A stretch of DNA of 64,000 bases, from NCBI GenBank assembly GCA_002753565.1, contig PEAM01000001.1:124001-188000 (forward strand), written 5' to 3'. The position numbers and the translations under genes are program-made. Numbering within the stretch: the first letter of the stretch is position 1; the number at the start of each line of letters is the position of its first letter. The stretch is from Magnetococcales bacterium. GTDB taxonomy: Bacteria; Pseudomonadota; Magnetococcia; Magnetococcales; JADFYX01. This document shows, in pieces, positions 20,007-28,657 of the stretch. The notes below the pieces were generated by a model that saw nothing but the letters and a program-made list of their open reading frames with translations, ran no database searches and had not been told where the DNA came from.

Positions 20007-21308
20007 CTAGTTATTCATACTATCGAAAAATTCGAGATTATTCTTTGTTGCTCTCACTTTGTCCAGTAAAAAACTCATGGAGTCTTGCGGCCCCATGGGT
20101 AACAGGACTCGGCGAAGAACCCAGAGTTTTTTCAACTCTTCCTGCGTGGTCAGCAACTCCTCTTTACGGGTACCGGACTTGGCGATCTCGATAGCAGGGA
20201 AGATTCTCTTATCCACCAGTTTGCGATCCAGATGCAGTTCCATGTTGCCGGTACCTTTAAATTCCTCAAAAATCACCTCATCCATCCGGGATCCGGTATC
20301 CACCAAAGCGGTGGCAATAATGGTGAGAGATCCACCCTCTTCAATATTACGAGCGGCTCCAAAAAATCTTTTGGGCCGATGGAGTGCGTTGGCATCAATA
20401 CCACCAGACAGCACTTTTCCCGATGAGGGAGCAACGGTATTGTAGGCTCTAGCCAGACGGGTAATGGAGTCTAGAAGAATGACCACATCCCGTTTATGTT
20501 CAACCAATCGCTTGGCCTTTTCAATCACCATCTCGGCCACCTGGACATGGCGAGTCGCCGGTTCGTCGAAAGTGGAAGCAACAACCTCGCCCTTGACCGA
20601 CCGGCGCATATCGGTCACCTCTTCTGGCCGTTCGTCAATCAGCAGCACCTGAAGATAGACTTCAGGATGGTTTTTGGCAATGGCGTGGGCAATGCTTTGC
20701 ATCAACATGGTTTTGCCGGTACGGGGTTGGGCGACAATCAGGCCCCGCTGTCCTTTACCGATGGGGCAGACCAGATCGATTACCCGAGTACCCACATCTT
20801 CAGAGGGGGCCTCTTCGACCTCCATGATCAGTCGCTCGTCCGGGTAGAGTGGGGTCAGGTTGTCAAAATTGATTTTACCCCGTGATTTTACCGGCTCTTC
20901 GTAGTTGATTTTTTCGACCCGGAGCAGAGCAAAATAGCGTTCTCCCTCTTTGGGAGAACGAATCTGACCCTCGATGACGTCGCCTGTTCTCAGACCAAAG
21001 CGGCGGATCTGCGACGGAGAGACATAGATATCGTCTGGCCCAGGCAGATAGTTGGAGTCTGGCGCTCGGAGAAAGCCGAATCCGTCCTGGAGCACCTCCA
21101 GTACACCTTCACCGTAAATCTGTCCTTTATTGGCGCTTTCCGCCTTGAGGATGCCGTAGACCAGCTCCTGTCGACGCATGCCGTTCATTCCCTCGACTTT
21201 TTTTTCAACAGCCAAGGCAGTCAGGTCAGAGACGCTCATGAGTTTGAGCGTCTTGAGGTTCATAGTGGATGCACTTTCTGTGCTTGGAGAAGATTTTTTT
21301 GTGGGCAT
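20007..21308 (-). CDS. rho: Transcription termination factor Rho
   Basis: The hexameric RNA-dependent ATPase that ends untranslated transcripts. The 433-residue product has the N-terminal RNA-binding domain ([16 protein letters not shown] and [14 protein letters not shown]). The ATPase core has P-loop [20 protein letters not shown] and the Q/R-loop region [15 protein letters not shown]. The first 15 residues are polar and not conserved. The internal Met at residue 16 (coordinate 21263, sequence [10 protein letters not shown]) is a credible alternative start. Neither start has a clear ribosome-binding site. Confidence 0.97.
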   Translation of the reverse strand: MPTKKSSPSTESASTMNLKTLKLMSVSDLTALAVEKKVEGMNGMRRQELVYGILKAESANKGQIYGEGVLEVLQDGFGFLRAPDSNYLPGPDDIYVSPSQIRRFGLRTGDVIEGQIRSPKEGERYFALLRVEKINYEEPVKSRGKINFDNLTPLYPDERLIMEVEEAPSEDVGTRVIDLVCPIGKGQRGLIVAQPRTGKTMLMQSIAHAIAKNHPEVYLQVLLIDERPEEVTDMRRSVKGEVVASTFDEPATRHVQVAEMVIEKAKRLVEHKRDVVILLDSITRLARAYNTVAPSSGKVLSGGIDANALHRPKRFFGAARNIEEGGSLTIIATALVDTGSRMDEVIFEEFKGTGNMELHLDRKLVDKRIFPAIEIAKSGTRKEELLTTQEELKKLWVLRRVLLPMGPQDSMSFLLDKVRATKNNLEFFDSMNN

Positions 21309-21765
21309 GTTTTTAGTCGTTTGAAAGGAGGATTTCTTGGGTATAGGGTTTTAGGGTTGTGACGCTCCGACACATCTATAGAAGAGCAGATCGACCAAAT
21401 GAAAAGCCTTGAATCTGTCCATTCACACAGACTGAACAACTCCCCGAGAAGAGATGGCAGTGACGATAATGATTAAATGAAATGATGAACTCGAAATTAT
21501 TAGTCTGAATCGCAGATCGGGCCACAGGAACACTCAATCTGCCAAGAAGTCAACGAGATGGTTAGGTTGAAAAGCGGATAACGGGGTGAGACTGATTCCA
21601 AAAACCGCAAAACTGTATAACAAATCCGTCGCAACTGAGAAGAGAAGCTAATAGCCATCGAGACCAAAGTCAATAAAATATTAGCATTACCCCACTTTTT
21701 TAACAGAGTTCATGATGGTTGGATGGTCAGGAAAAGCAGGACAACCGGTCAAAATGGTTCACGAA
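21309..21765 (-). promoter_or_regulatory. Non-coding region upstream of rho
   Basis: A gap of 457 bases between the coaE stop and the rho start, both on the minus strand. No ORF with a ribosome-binding site is seen. It must hold the rho promoter and leader. A TTGACT at about 21673 on the minus strand is the only passable -35, but its spacing to an AT-rich -10 is poor. No hairpin followed by a T-run was found after coaE. Confidence 0.4.
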
Positions 21766-22455
21766 TCATCCATCTTGGTGCCAATGTGAAGGCCAGACCC
21801 GGCTTCCCGGCTTGTTGGCGAGAAGCGTGACCTCTTGCCATAAACGTTCCACCTCTCTTTCAGTCTCTTTCCAGCTTTTGCCGTTATCAATGGTCCGGTC
21901 TGCTCGCTCTATTTTTTCAGACTCGCTAAGTTGCCGGGCAATGGCAGCCTGTTTAACCTGCTCGGACATACCCCTCCGGTTGCTCAATCGCTGCATTTGT
22001 TGCTGGCCACAGGTGACCGTCACGGTGAGATCGCAGCGGTGGTCCGCCCCGCTTTCAAATAACAGGGGGATCTCCATCACGACAATTCTGTCACTATCCC
22101 GGCTCTGCTCCCTCTCCCAGCGGTACAGAACCTCTGCTTGGGCTGCTTCTACCTTGGGGTGGATGATCGACTCCAGAAGGGCTCTTTTCTGCGGGTCGGA
22201 GAAGACCAGAATCCCCAGTTTTTTCCGGTCCAGGGGCCGGTTCTGTCCGGAGGATTCACCATCCATGAGAGTCTCTTCACCAAAGGCCGCGACCACCTCC
22301 TGCCAACCGGGTTCTCCGGGTTCCATAATCTGTCGGGCCAGCTGGTCAGCGTCCAGCGTGCGGGCACCCAGTCGGGAAAAAAGGCGGGTAACGGCGCTTT
22401 TTCCACACCCCATGGAGCCGGTAATGCCAACAATAAAGAGCTGTCGATTATTCAC
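21766..22455 (-). CDS. coaE: Dephospho-CoA kinase
   Basis: Catalyses the last step of coenzyme A synthesis, phosphorylation of dephospho-CoA. The 229-residue product has the P-loop GSMGCGKS at residues 13-20. The family blocks LDADQLARQIMEPGEPG, HPKVEAAQAEVL, and the lid-side motif VVMEIPLLFESG are also present. The C-terminus extends about 20 residues beyond the usual end with a Trp- and Pro-rich tail. It lies 45 bases downstream of the prepilin peptidase gene, an arrangement (pilD-coaE) common in proteobacteria. Confidence 0.95.
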   Translation of the reverse strand: MNNRQLFIVGITGSMGCGKSAVTRLFSRLGARTLDADQLARQIMEPGEPGWQEVVAAFGEETLMDGESSGQNRPLDRKKLGILVFSDPQKRALLESIIHPKVEAAQAEVLYRWEREQSRDSDRIVVMEIPLLFESGADHRCDLTVTVTCGQQQMQRLSNRRGMSEQVKQAAIARQLSESEKIERADRTIDNGKSWKETEREVERLWQEVTLLANKPGSRVWPSHWHQDG

Positions 22456-22500
22456 AATTTTGACTGAAATCCCTTGTAGGTCCAGGTAAGACAGGTGACC

Positions 22501-23301
22501 TCAATAGCCCGGAACCGTGGTGCGGAAATACCACTCATAAACCTGGGCACCGATAAAAAGGTAGCTCCAGGCCGAGAGGACCAGATAGGGGCCGAAGGGG
22601 ATAGGCTTGGCCCGGTCCCGCCCCATGAGGCCAATCCAACACAGTCCGACAATGCTCCCCAACAGAGCGGCAAAGAAGAGAGTGAACGCAAGAGCTTGCC
22701 AACCCAGCCAGGCTCCGATCATGCCCATCAGCTTGACATCTCCCAACCCCATGCCCACCTTGCCGGTAATTTTTTCAAAAATCCAGGCAAAGGCCCAGAG
22801 TCCGCCGCCGCCTATGGCTGCTCCAATCAAGGCATCGTGGAGGGTGGCAATGGGTGGCCCAACCTGTGGCAGGGCCGCTACTGTCAGACCAATTAGGATG
22901 CCCGGCAGGGTAATCACATTGGGGAGAATATAGTGGTAGAGGTCGATCACCATCAAAACCAGGAAGGCATATCCCAACGTGATCAGGGCCAGGGTTGTCC
23001 ACGAGAAGCCGAATACCAGGACGATGTGAACCGTTAGCAGGGCGGTCACAACCTCGATGAGGGGATAGAGGGGAGAGATAGCTTTTTGGCAGTGACGACA
23101 ATGTCCACGGAGCATCAACCAGCCAACAACAGGGATGTTATCGTACCAAGCGATGTTTTTGTGGCAATGAGGACAGCGGGAGGCTGGAAAAACAATGCTC
23201 TCCCCCAGGGGGATTCGATAGATGCAGACGTTGAGAAAGCTGCCCCAGAGGGCGCCAAAAAAAGAGACCAGGAGTAGATGGTAGGGTTCAACAGTTTCCA
23301 T
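22501..23301 (-). CDS. pilD: Type IV prepilin peptidase / N-methyltransferase
   Basis: An inner-membrane aspartic protease that trims and N-methylates type IV pilin and type II secretion pseudopilin precursors. The 266-residue product has about eight hydrophobic segments and a cytoplasmic zinc loop with two CxxC pairs (CPHC and CRHC). Both catalytic Asp sites are present: VIDLYHYILPN and GMGLGDVKLMGM. The start at 23301 (METVEP) has AGGGA about eight bases upstream. A longer in-frame form to 23364 would add 21 residues before the first helix. Confidence 0.94.
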   Translation of the reverse strand: METVEPYHLLLVSFFGALWGSFLNVCIYRIPLGESIVFPASRCPHCHKNIAWYDNIPVVGWLMLRGHCRHCQKAISPLYPLIEVVTALLTVHIVLVFGFSWTTLALITLGYAFLVLMVIDLYHYILPNVITLPGILIGLTVAALPQVGPPIATLHDALIGAAIGGGGLWAFAWIFEKITGKVGMGLGDVKLMGMIGAWLGWQALAFTLFFAALLGSIVGLCWIGLMGRDRAKPIPFGPYLVLSAWSYLFIGAQVYEWYFRTTVPGY

Positions 23302-23421
23302 AAAAAAATCCCTGACAGGGTTTTCAAAAAAAAAAGAGGATAGATGCACAGGATTGACCACCAACCCGGCTGAGACTCAAGGGGGTCTGGAGTTGGTTTT
23401 ACCAAAGCCCCGTAAGAGGAG

Positions 23422-23715
23422 CTATCCCGTTTTGCGAAGAATCTCCTCTTGTTTTTCCGATAGCTCGGTCAATTTCTGGTTGATTTCAGCCTCTTTGGCC
23501 ATCAACTGGCGCAAGGTGGCTGACTGCCGCTGGGCCAACTGCTCCAACCTGTCCGACATCTCCTTCTCCTGGTCGGAAAACCGACGTAGTAACCGGGCAT
23601 GACGAACGGAGGCCTGTTCCAGTTCGGCCTCAACCCGAGAGAGAGCCAGAGCCATTTTTTTCTTCTCGGGATCTCCCTCCGCAATACCCAGGCTAAAAGG
23701 TAGACTTCGACGCAT
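23422..23715 (-). CDS. Small coiled-coil protein of unknown function
   Basis: A 97-residue charged, Gln- and Glu-rich protein predicted to be nearly all helix, with heptad-like spacing of Leu and Ala from about residue 20 to the end. No signal peptide or membrane segment is present. The ATG has a strong ribosome-binding site (GGGAGGAG, nine bases upstream), which supports it as a real gene. It lies 120 bases upstream of pilD on the same strand. I do not recognise the family. Confidence 0.6.
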   Translation of the reverse strand: MRRSLPFSLGIAEGDPEKKKMALALSRVEAELEQASVRHARLLRRFSDQEKEMSDRLEQLAQRQSATLRQLMAKEAEINQKLTELSEKQEEILRKTG

Positions 23716-24062
23716 GATCTTGCTCCTCCCAATGGGGTAGTGGAACTGTGTTTAAGGAGTGGCGTGTGCCACTCCATCTGAACCGTATCCGTTGGCAAAA
23801 AATCCAACGCCTGACAAAGGTGAAGTGTAAACGGTCCCCCGCCATACCTCAAGCACGACGTCGCAAGGAGTGGTTCACTTTTCTCGCCGATAATTTCTAC
23901 ATTATAATTGAAGCGCCTGTCGGTTTGTGTTAAAGCTAGGTAGAAATTGGCTCAACCAAAGCCAGACGAACATTCCGAACGGGACGGTGGTCTTGTTCGG
24001 ACATTCTTTGAAAATTTTGCCTTCCAAGCTTTTTATAAAAGAGAATACAGGAGTCATACATC
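23716..24062. promoter_or_regulatory. Divergent intergenic region with an 8-bp perfect inverted repeat
   Basis: These 347 bases separate the minus-strand coiled-coil gene from a plus-strand small gene and so should contain both promoters. GGAGTGGC-GTGT-GCCACTCC at 23756-23775 is a perfect inverted repeat 40 bases upstream of the minus-strand gene and could be an operator. GCCGATAA at 23886-23893 matches the sigma-28 -10 element, but no matching -35 is present. No further ORF is supported. Confidence 0.4.
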
Positions 24063-24425
24063 ATGCCCACAGTTGGAAACATTTCCAGTCCGGTTTTGTT
24101 GCACTCAGGTGATGCAGCCAATAATGTGCCTTCATCAGGAACCAGCGATCTGGCTCAAAGCACCAGGAATATCAATCAGGTTTCTCGGGTCACTCCCACT
24201 CAGAAAGCGGGAGAGATTCAGCAGATCAGCCGCAACCCCCGTTCCACGCCACCGGATATGGCTGAAAAGGTCACACAAGAGAGCCGGACCGGACGGACGA
24301 CACCTAAAGAGGACCAGGTGAGCATCAGTGAAAACGCCCGCTCTGCCCGCTCCCCGGAGCCGATTCAAACCGGCGAGAACGTTGGTGGCTTGAATGTTGA
24401 AAGCAAATTGGACATCAAAGTCTGA
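24063..24425 (+). CDS. Small polar hypothetical protein
   Basis: A 120-residue, Ser/Thr/Pro/Asn-rich protein without hydrophobic segments or Cys, probably largely disordered. Near residue 86 it has DQVSISENARSAR, a DxVxIS-x-x-AR pattern I associate with small flagellum-related proteins. That is only a resemblance. The ATG is preceded by AGGAG at nine bases, and a terminator follows, so it looks like an independent one-gene unit. It is not FlgM: the C-terminal sigma-binding helices are missing. Confidence 0.6.
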   Translation: MPTVGNISSPVLLHSGDAANNVPSSGTSDLAQSTRNINQVSRVTPTQKAGEIQQISRNPRSTPPDMAEKVTQESRTGRTTPKEDQVSISENARSARSPEPIQTGENVGGLNVESKLDIKV

Positions 24426-24506
24426 TACCCCCTGCAGGGTCCACCCCTCTTCCCGCTGGCTCCACCCCTGACTGTTTCTTGGGGTGAGCAGAAGCTTTCG
24501 GGAAGA

Positions 24507-24533
24507 GGGGAGGGTGGTCCCCTTTTTGTTTTT
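24507..24533 (+). terminator. Terminator after the small hypothetical gene
   Basis: GGGGA (24507-24511) and TCCCC (24518-24522) form the core stem, followed by TTTTTGTTTTT. A larger alternative pairing exists between CCCCTCTTCCCG (24444-24455) and CGGGAAGAGGGG (24499-24510). It lies about 80 bases after the 24063-24425 gene and before tig. The rest of the 331-base gap to tig shows nothing clear. Confidence 0.65.
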
Positions 24534-24756
24534 CCTTCTCTTCTTTACTCCCCCCTTCTTACCCCTGTCTCTCCAGCCTTTCCCCCCGGTCTTTCTGAAT
24601 AGGATGACCCGTTAAATCGGAGAGATGATCCTCTTTTTTCACCAGGTTGGCAGAGATAAAAACAGCGTGAACAAGGAAAATTCATAGTATTGCGGCCTCT
24701 AGTTTGTTAAGAGTATGATCTCACTATCGATAACTGCAACTTTAAGTCAGGAACCC

Positions 24757-26100
24757 ATGGAAGTTACAATCAAAGAAAAAGAAGGTTTTGAGCGTGCCAT
24801 TACTGTCCGTATAGAAGCAAAGCGGGTGGATGAACTGATTGGGCAGGAGTTGGGAAGACTCTCGGCTCAGGTCAACTTGCCGGGATTTCGTCCTGGCAAG
24901 ACCCCGGTCAAGTTGCTGGAGTCTCGTTATAAGGACCATATAAACGGCTCGGTCGCCGAGCAGTTGATCCAAGAGAGCTACGCCAAGGCGCTGACGGAGA
25001 ATAAGGCCAATCCAGCCGATCGGCCAACAATGGAGGTCGGTCAGGTGGTTCGCGGAGAAGATTTTTCTTATACCGCCACCTTCGAACAGATTCCCGAGGT
25101 CAACCCAGAGGGGTATAAGGGGCTCTCCCTGAGTCGGATAACCGCCACGGTTGAAGAGTCGGATGTCGATAAGGTGATCGAGCAGATTCGGGAACAGAAC
25201 ACCAAGTTTGAGGTGGAAGAGGGTCGTGTTGCCCAGTCGGGAGACCAGGTCAAATTGGATTTTGACGGCTCCATCGACGGTGTTCCCTTCAATGGCGGAA
25301 AAGCGGAGGGGCATGAGTTGGTCCTGGGAAGCGGGCAGTTTATTCCCGGTTTTGAAGATCAGGTTATCGGTGCCAAAGCGGAGAGCGATGTGGATGTCAC
25401 GGTCAACTTTCCCGACAATTATCAAGCGGACCATCTGGCGGGTAAAGAGGCCCTTTTTAAATGTCGGATTCACGAGGTTCGGGCTCCTGTGGCACCGGAA
25501 GTCAATGATGATCTGGCTGTAAAGGCCGGCATCCAAGAGGGGGGTGTGGCCAAACTGCGTGAAGAGATCGCTGCCAAACTCAAGACAGAAGCCGACGGCA
25601 AGAGCGAGAGTGAAGTCAAGAAATCCATTCTAGACCAAATTCTTAAAGCCAACCCCATAGAGATTCCCCGCTCTTTGATCAAGCGGGAGCAGGAGGGGAT
25701 GGTTGAGCAGCTTAAACAAGAGTATAAGCGGCAGGGGGTGGACCCGGCCATGCTCAACATGAAAGACGAAGATCTGGCGGCCGGATTCGAAAAAGAGGCC
25801 GCCAAGCGGGTGAAGGTTGGCATGCTGTTGGGTGCCATTGCCCGGGTTGAGTCCATCGAAGCCACTGAGGAGGCGGTGGATGCCTTTTTAGACAGTATGA
25901 CCGCATCGTATGGCGACCAAGCCTCTGCCATGCGTAAATGGATGAAAGAGGACCCAGAGCGTCTTGAGGGTGTTCGGAGTACGGTCTTGGAGACCGCCAT
26001 CATTGACTGGATCGTCAATAATGGTACGGTCGAAGAAAAAAGCAGTACCCTTGAGGAGTTAATGTCTCAGAAGGAAGATCAGGACGATCAAGAGGCCTGA
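24757..26100 (+). CDS. tig: Trigger factor (ribosome-associated chaperone)
   Basis: A peptidyl-prolyl isomerase and chaperone that binds nascent chains at the ribosome exit. The 447-residue product has the ribosome-binding N-domain with the signature LPGFRPGKTPVKLLESRY. The FKBP-type domain around residues 150-245 includes DQVKLDFDGSIDG and the ELVLGSGQFIPGFEDQVIG block. A helical C-terminal domain follows. The start at 24757 is chosen because AGGA lies close upstream and the conserved sequence begins there; an in-frame ATG at 24715 would add 14 residues. It heads the conserved tig-clpP-clpX-lon-hupB string. Confidence 0.96.
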   Translation: MEVTIKEKEGFERAITVRIEAKRVDELIGQELGRLSAQVNLPGFRPGKTPVKLLESRYKDHINGSVAEQLIQESYAKALTENKANPADRPTMEVGQVVRGEDFSYTATFEQIPEVNPEGYKGLSLSRITATVEESDVDKVIEQIREQNTKFEVEEGRVAQSGDQVKLDFDGSIDGVPFNGGKAEGHELVLGSGQFIPGFEDQVIGAKAESDVDVTVNFPDNYQADHLAGKEALFKCRIHEVRAPVAPEVNDDLAVKAGIQEGGVAKLREEIAAKLKTEADGKSESEVKKSILDQILKANPIEIPRSLIKREQEGMVEQLKQEYKRQGVDPAMLNMKDEDLAAGFEKEAAKRVKVGMLLGAIARVESIEATEEAVDAFLDSMTASYGDQASAMRKWMKEDPERLEGVRSTVLETAIIDWIVNNGTVEEKSSTLEELMSQKEDQDDQEA

Positions 26101-26151
26101 ACGATTCGGCAAAAGATGCCGGAGAGGTAAAAGGGGAGGGGTGGAGTTTGT

Positions 26152-26220
26152 GCCCTGAAAAATAGTACGGCCTTGTTGTTTCTTTTTTTAAACAGTTGGT
26201 TATGTAAGATTTTTCAGGGC
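26152..26220. repeat. 12-bp perfect inverted repeat between tig and clpP
   Basis: GCCCTGAAAAAT (26152-26163) and ATTTTTCAGGGC (26209-26220) form a long stem with a 45-base internal loop. TTTTGCCCTTTTTG follows, so it can act as a terminator of tig. It leaves clpP with its own promoter in the remaining 119 bases, where I could not identify a convincing sigma-70 or heat-shock element. Confidence 0.6.
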
Positions 26221-26339
26221 TTTTGCCCTTTTTGCCGTATTTGGTGTGAATTGTGCAATCCCACCCGATAACTGTTACAGTCGCCCTGTATGAATGGGGT
26301 CGTCACCACTCTGCCTAATCGTTAAAGAAGAGAGCGCCG

Positions 26340-26939
26340 ATGAATTTGGTTCCTATGGTGGTGGAAACCACCAACCGCGGAGAGCGGTCCTATGATATCT
26401 ATTCCCGTCTACTCAAAGAACGACTTATCTTTTTGGTTGGTTCCATCAACGATAATGTCGCCAACCTGATTATTGCCCAGTTACTTTTTCTTGAGTCTGA
26501 AAATCCCGAAAAAGATATCCATCTCTATATTAACTCTCCGGGAGGACATGTGACCGCAGGTATGGCTATTTATGATACCATGCAGTTTATTCGTCCCCAA
26601 GTCAGCACCTTGTGTATCGGTCAAGCCGCCAGTATGGGCGCGGTTCTTCTGGCGGCCGGCGCAGATGGGAAACGGCTGCTTCTTCCCAACTCCCGAGTGA
26701 TGATTCATCAGCCTCTTGGCGGCTTTCAGGGGCAATCTACCGATATCCAGATCCATGCCAAGGAGATGTTGCGGGTCCGTGAGACCCTCAATCGGGTACT
26801 GGCCAAACACACCGGTCAGACCGTGCGCCGAATCTCCAAGGATACGGAAAGAGACTATTTTATGACCAGTAAAGAGGCCTGTGATTATGGGCTGGCTGAT
26901 CAGGTTATCGATAAACGAGAAGCGCCACTGGAGAGTTGA
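26340..26939 (+). CDS. clpP: ATP-dependent Clp protease proteolytic subunit
   Basis: The serine protease barrel of ClpXP. The 199-residue product has Ser98 in [14 protein letters not shown] and His123 in [10 protein letters not shown], with the DRDYFM-type region ([16 protein letters not shown]) holding the expected Asp. It has the usual length, with a short N-terminus that is probably processed. It lies 138 bases upstream of its unfoldase partner clpX. Confidence 0.98.
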   Translation: MNLVPMVVETTNRGERSYDIYSRLLKERLIFLVGSINDNVANLIIAQLLFLESENPEKDIHLYINSPGGHVTAGMAIYDTMQFIRPQVSTLCIGQAASMGAVLLAAGADGKRLLLPNSRVMIHQPLGGFQGQSTDIQIHAKEMLRVRETLNRVLAKHTGQTVRRISKDTERDYFMTSKEACDYGLADQVIDKREAPLES

Positions 26940-27077
26940 ACCAGAAAGGGCGGGCAGGGGTTCCATTACCCTGCTGTTTAGTGACTGAAACGAGAGCGTG
27001 TTGTATCCGGGCACCCCTGATGAATCCATGGGTTTGAGGTCTGCCCAGACAGGAAACTTAGAAGTTGAGAGGAAATC

Positions 27078-28349
27078 ATGGCTAAGAAAAGTTCAGACTC
27101 TGGAAGCGTTCTGCACTGTTCGTTCTGTGCGAAAACCCAACATGAGGTTCGCAAGCTCATTGCTGGACCGTCCGTATTCATCTGTAACGAATGCGTCGAG
27201 TTATGCCGAGACATCATCAAAGAGGAGAAGGGTGAAAAGAGCGAGGGAGACAAAGGTTCCACCGGCGTCCCCCCTCCCCATGAGATTAAAAAAATTCTCG
27301 ATGAGCATGTCATTGGTCAGGAGATGGCAAAAAAAGTGTTGGCAGTGGCTGTTTACAACCACTACAAACGGATGAGTGTTACGGAAGATACCACCAGTGA
27401 TGTTGAGCTTGCCAAAAGCAATATTCTGATGATCGGCCCCACCGGCTCGGGTAAAACCTTGCTGGCCCAGACGTTGGCCCGAATTTTGGACGTTCCGTTT
27501 ACCATCACCGACGCCACCACTCTCACCGAAGCCGGTTATGTGGGTGAGGATGTGGAAAACATTATTCTTCGGCTGCTTCAGGCAGCGGACAACGATGTGG
27601 AGAAGGCGCAACGGGGCATTGTTTTCATCGATGAGATCGATAAAATTTCCCGAAAATCCGACAACCCCTCCATCACCCGTGATGTCTCCGGGGAAGGTGT
27701 CCAGCAGGCGCTGCTCAAAATTGTCGAGGGCACCATTGCCAGTGTACCTCCCCAGGGAGGGCGCAAACATCCTCAGCAAGAGTATCTTCAGGTAGATACC
27801 ACCAATATTCTGGTTATCTGCGGCGGTGCCTTTAATGGCCTGGAGAAGGTGATCGAGCGGCGTTCCAACAAGAGCCATGGCATCGGTTTTGGTGCTCAGG
27901 TCAAGGATAGCTCTGTCGAGTTGAAGGTTAACGATCTGCTGCCAGAGCTGGAACCGGAGGATCTGCTCCAGTTTGGTTTGATACCAGAATTTGTCGGTCG
28001 ACTACCCGTTGTGACCACTCTGGAGGAACTGGATTTGGATGCGTTGGTCCAAATACTGGAGAAGCCCAAGAACGCGTTGCTCAAACAGTACCGCAAACTG
28101 TTCGAGATGGAGAATGTCCGCCTTACCTTTACCGATGAGGCGATTCAGGCCATTGCCGCCAAATCCATCAAACGCAAGACCGGCGCCCGTGGACTGCGAT
28201 CCATTTTGGAGTCCATCCTGCTGGATGTCATGTTTGATATTCCTGCCAAACCGGATGTCCGGGAGGTGGTTATCAATCAGGAGGTTGTCGAAAATGAAGC
28301 AGAACCCCTTTTGATCTATGAAGAGACACGCCTAGAAGCTCAAGCTTAG
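27078..28349 (+). CDS. clpX: ClpX unfoldase, ATP-binding subunit of ClpXP
   Basis: An AAA+ unfoldase that feeds substrates to ClpP. The 423-residue product has the N-terminal zinc-binding domain ([11 protein letters not shown] and [10 protein letters not shown]). The P-loop GPTGSGKT is at residues 120-127, Walker B is VFIDEIDKI, and the ClpP-contacting loop lies near the IGFGAQV segment. The ATG has AGAGG seven to eight bases upstream. The length is standard. Confidence 0.98.
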   Translation: MAKKSSDSGSVLHCSFCAKTQHEVRKLIAGPSVFICNECVELCRDIIKEEKGEKSEGDKGSTGVPPPHEIKKILDEHVIGQEMAKKVLAVAVYNHYKRMSVTEDTTSDVELAKSNILMIGPTGSGKTLLAQTLARILDVPFTITDATTLTEAGYVGEDVENIILRLLQAADNDVEKAQRGIVFIDEIDKISRKSDNPSITRDVSGEGVQQALLKIVEGTIASVPPQGGRKHPQQEYLQVDTTNILVICGGAFNGLEKVIERRSNKSHGIGFGAQVKDSSVELKVNDLLPELEPEDLLQFGLIPEFVGRLPVVTTLEELDLDALVQILEKPKNALLKQYRKLFEMENVRLTFTDEAIQAIAAKSIKRKTGARGLRSILESILLDVMFDIPAKPDVREVVINQEVVENEAEPLLIYEETRLEAQA

Positions 28350-28657
28350 GAGGGATCAAGACAGTCTGTGACTCAACCTGAAGCGCCCACACCCCTTTGA
28401 AAGGTGGACGTTGTCACTCGGTTGGGGCCTGTTGTCAAAGTGCGTTTTGAACGCTCTCCTTTTTCCCCGATTGCGGCAGTTGGCATAATGCGCAGGGTGT
28501 AACAGATTGGTTTGTTGGCTGTAATAGAAAAAAAATCGGCGTCCTCCTGTTTAGGGGCGGTTTTGTTCGTTATGCCAAGAGAATCAGTGGGTTTAGCTTT
28601 GTGTGTGGTAGCCGTTGCCGAGTCTGGGTTTATGAACACCAATGTTGAGGCTTGCCA
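28350..28657 (+). promoter_or_regulatory. Intergenic region between clpX and lon
   Basis: These 308 bases hold no ORF with a credible ribosome-binding site in either direction. The lon promoter is expected here. I searched for a sigma-32 type CTTG...CCCC pattern and for a TTGACA/TATAAT pair and found nothing convincing. A terminator for clpX is not obvious either, so read-through into lon is possible. Confidence 0.3.

Noticed and set aside
23886-23893. A sigma-28 promoter for the small gene at 24063
   Set aside because: GCCGATAA matches the -10 element exactly, but the -35 position has no TAAA, and an 8-base match is expected about once by chance in a window of this size.
23947-24321. A plus-strand frame overlapping the small gene at 24063
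   Set aside because: The frame at 24063 has a proper ribosome-binding site and ends ahead of a terminator. The overlapping frame has neither.
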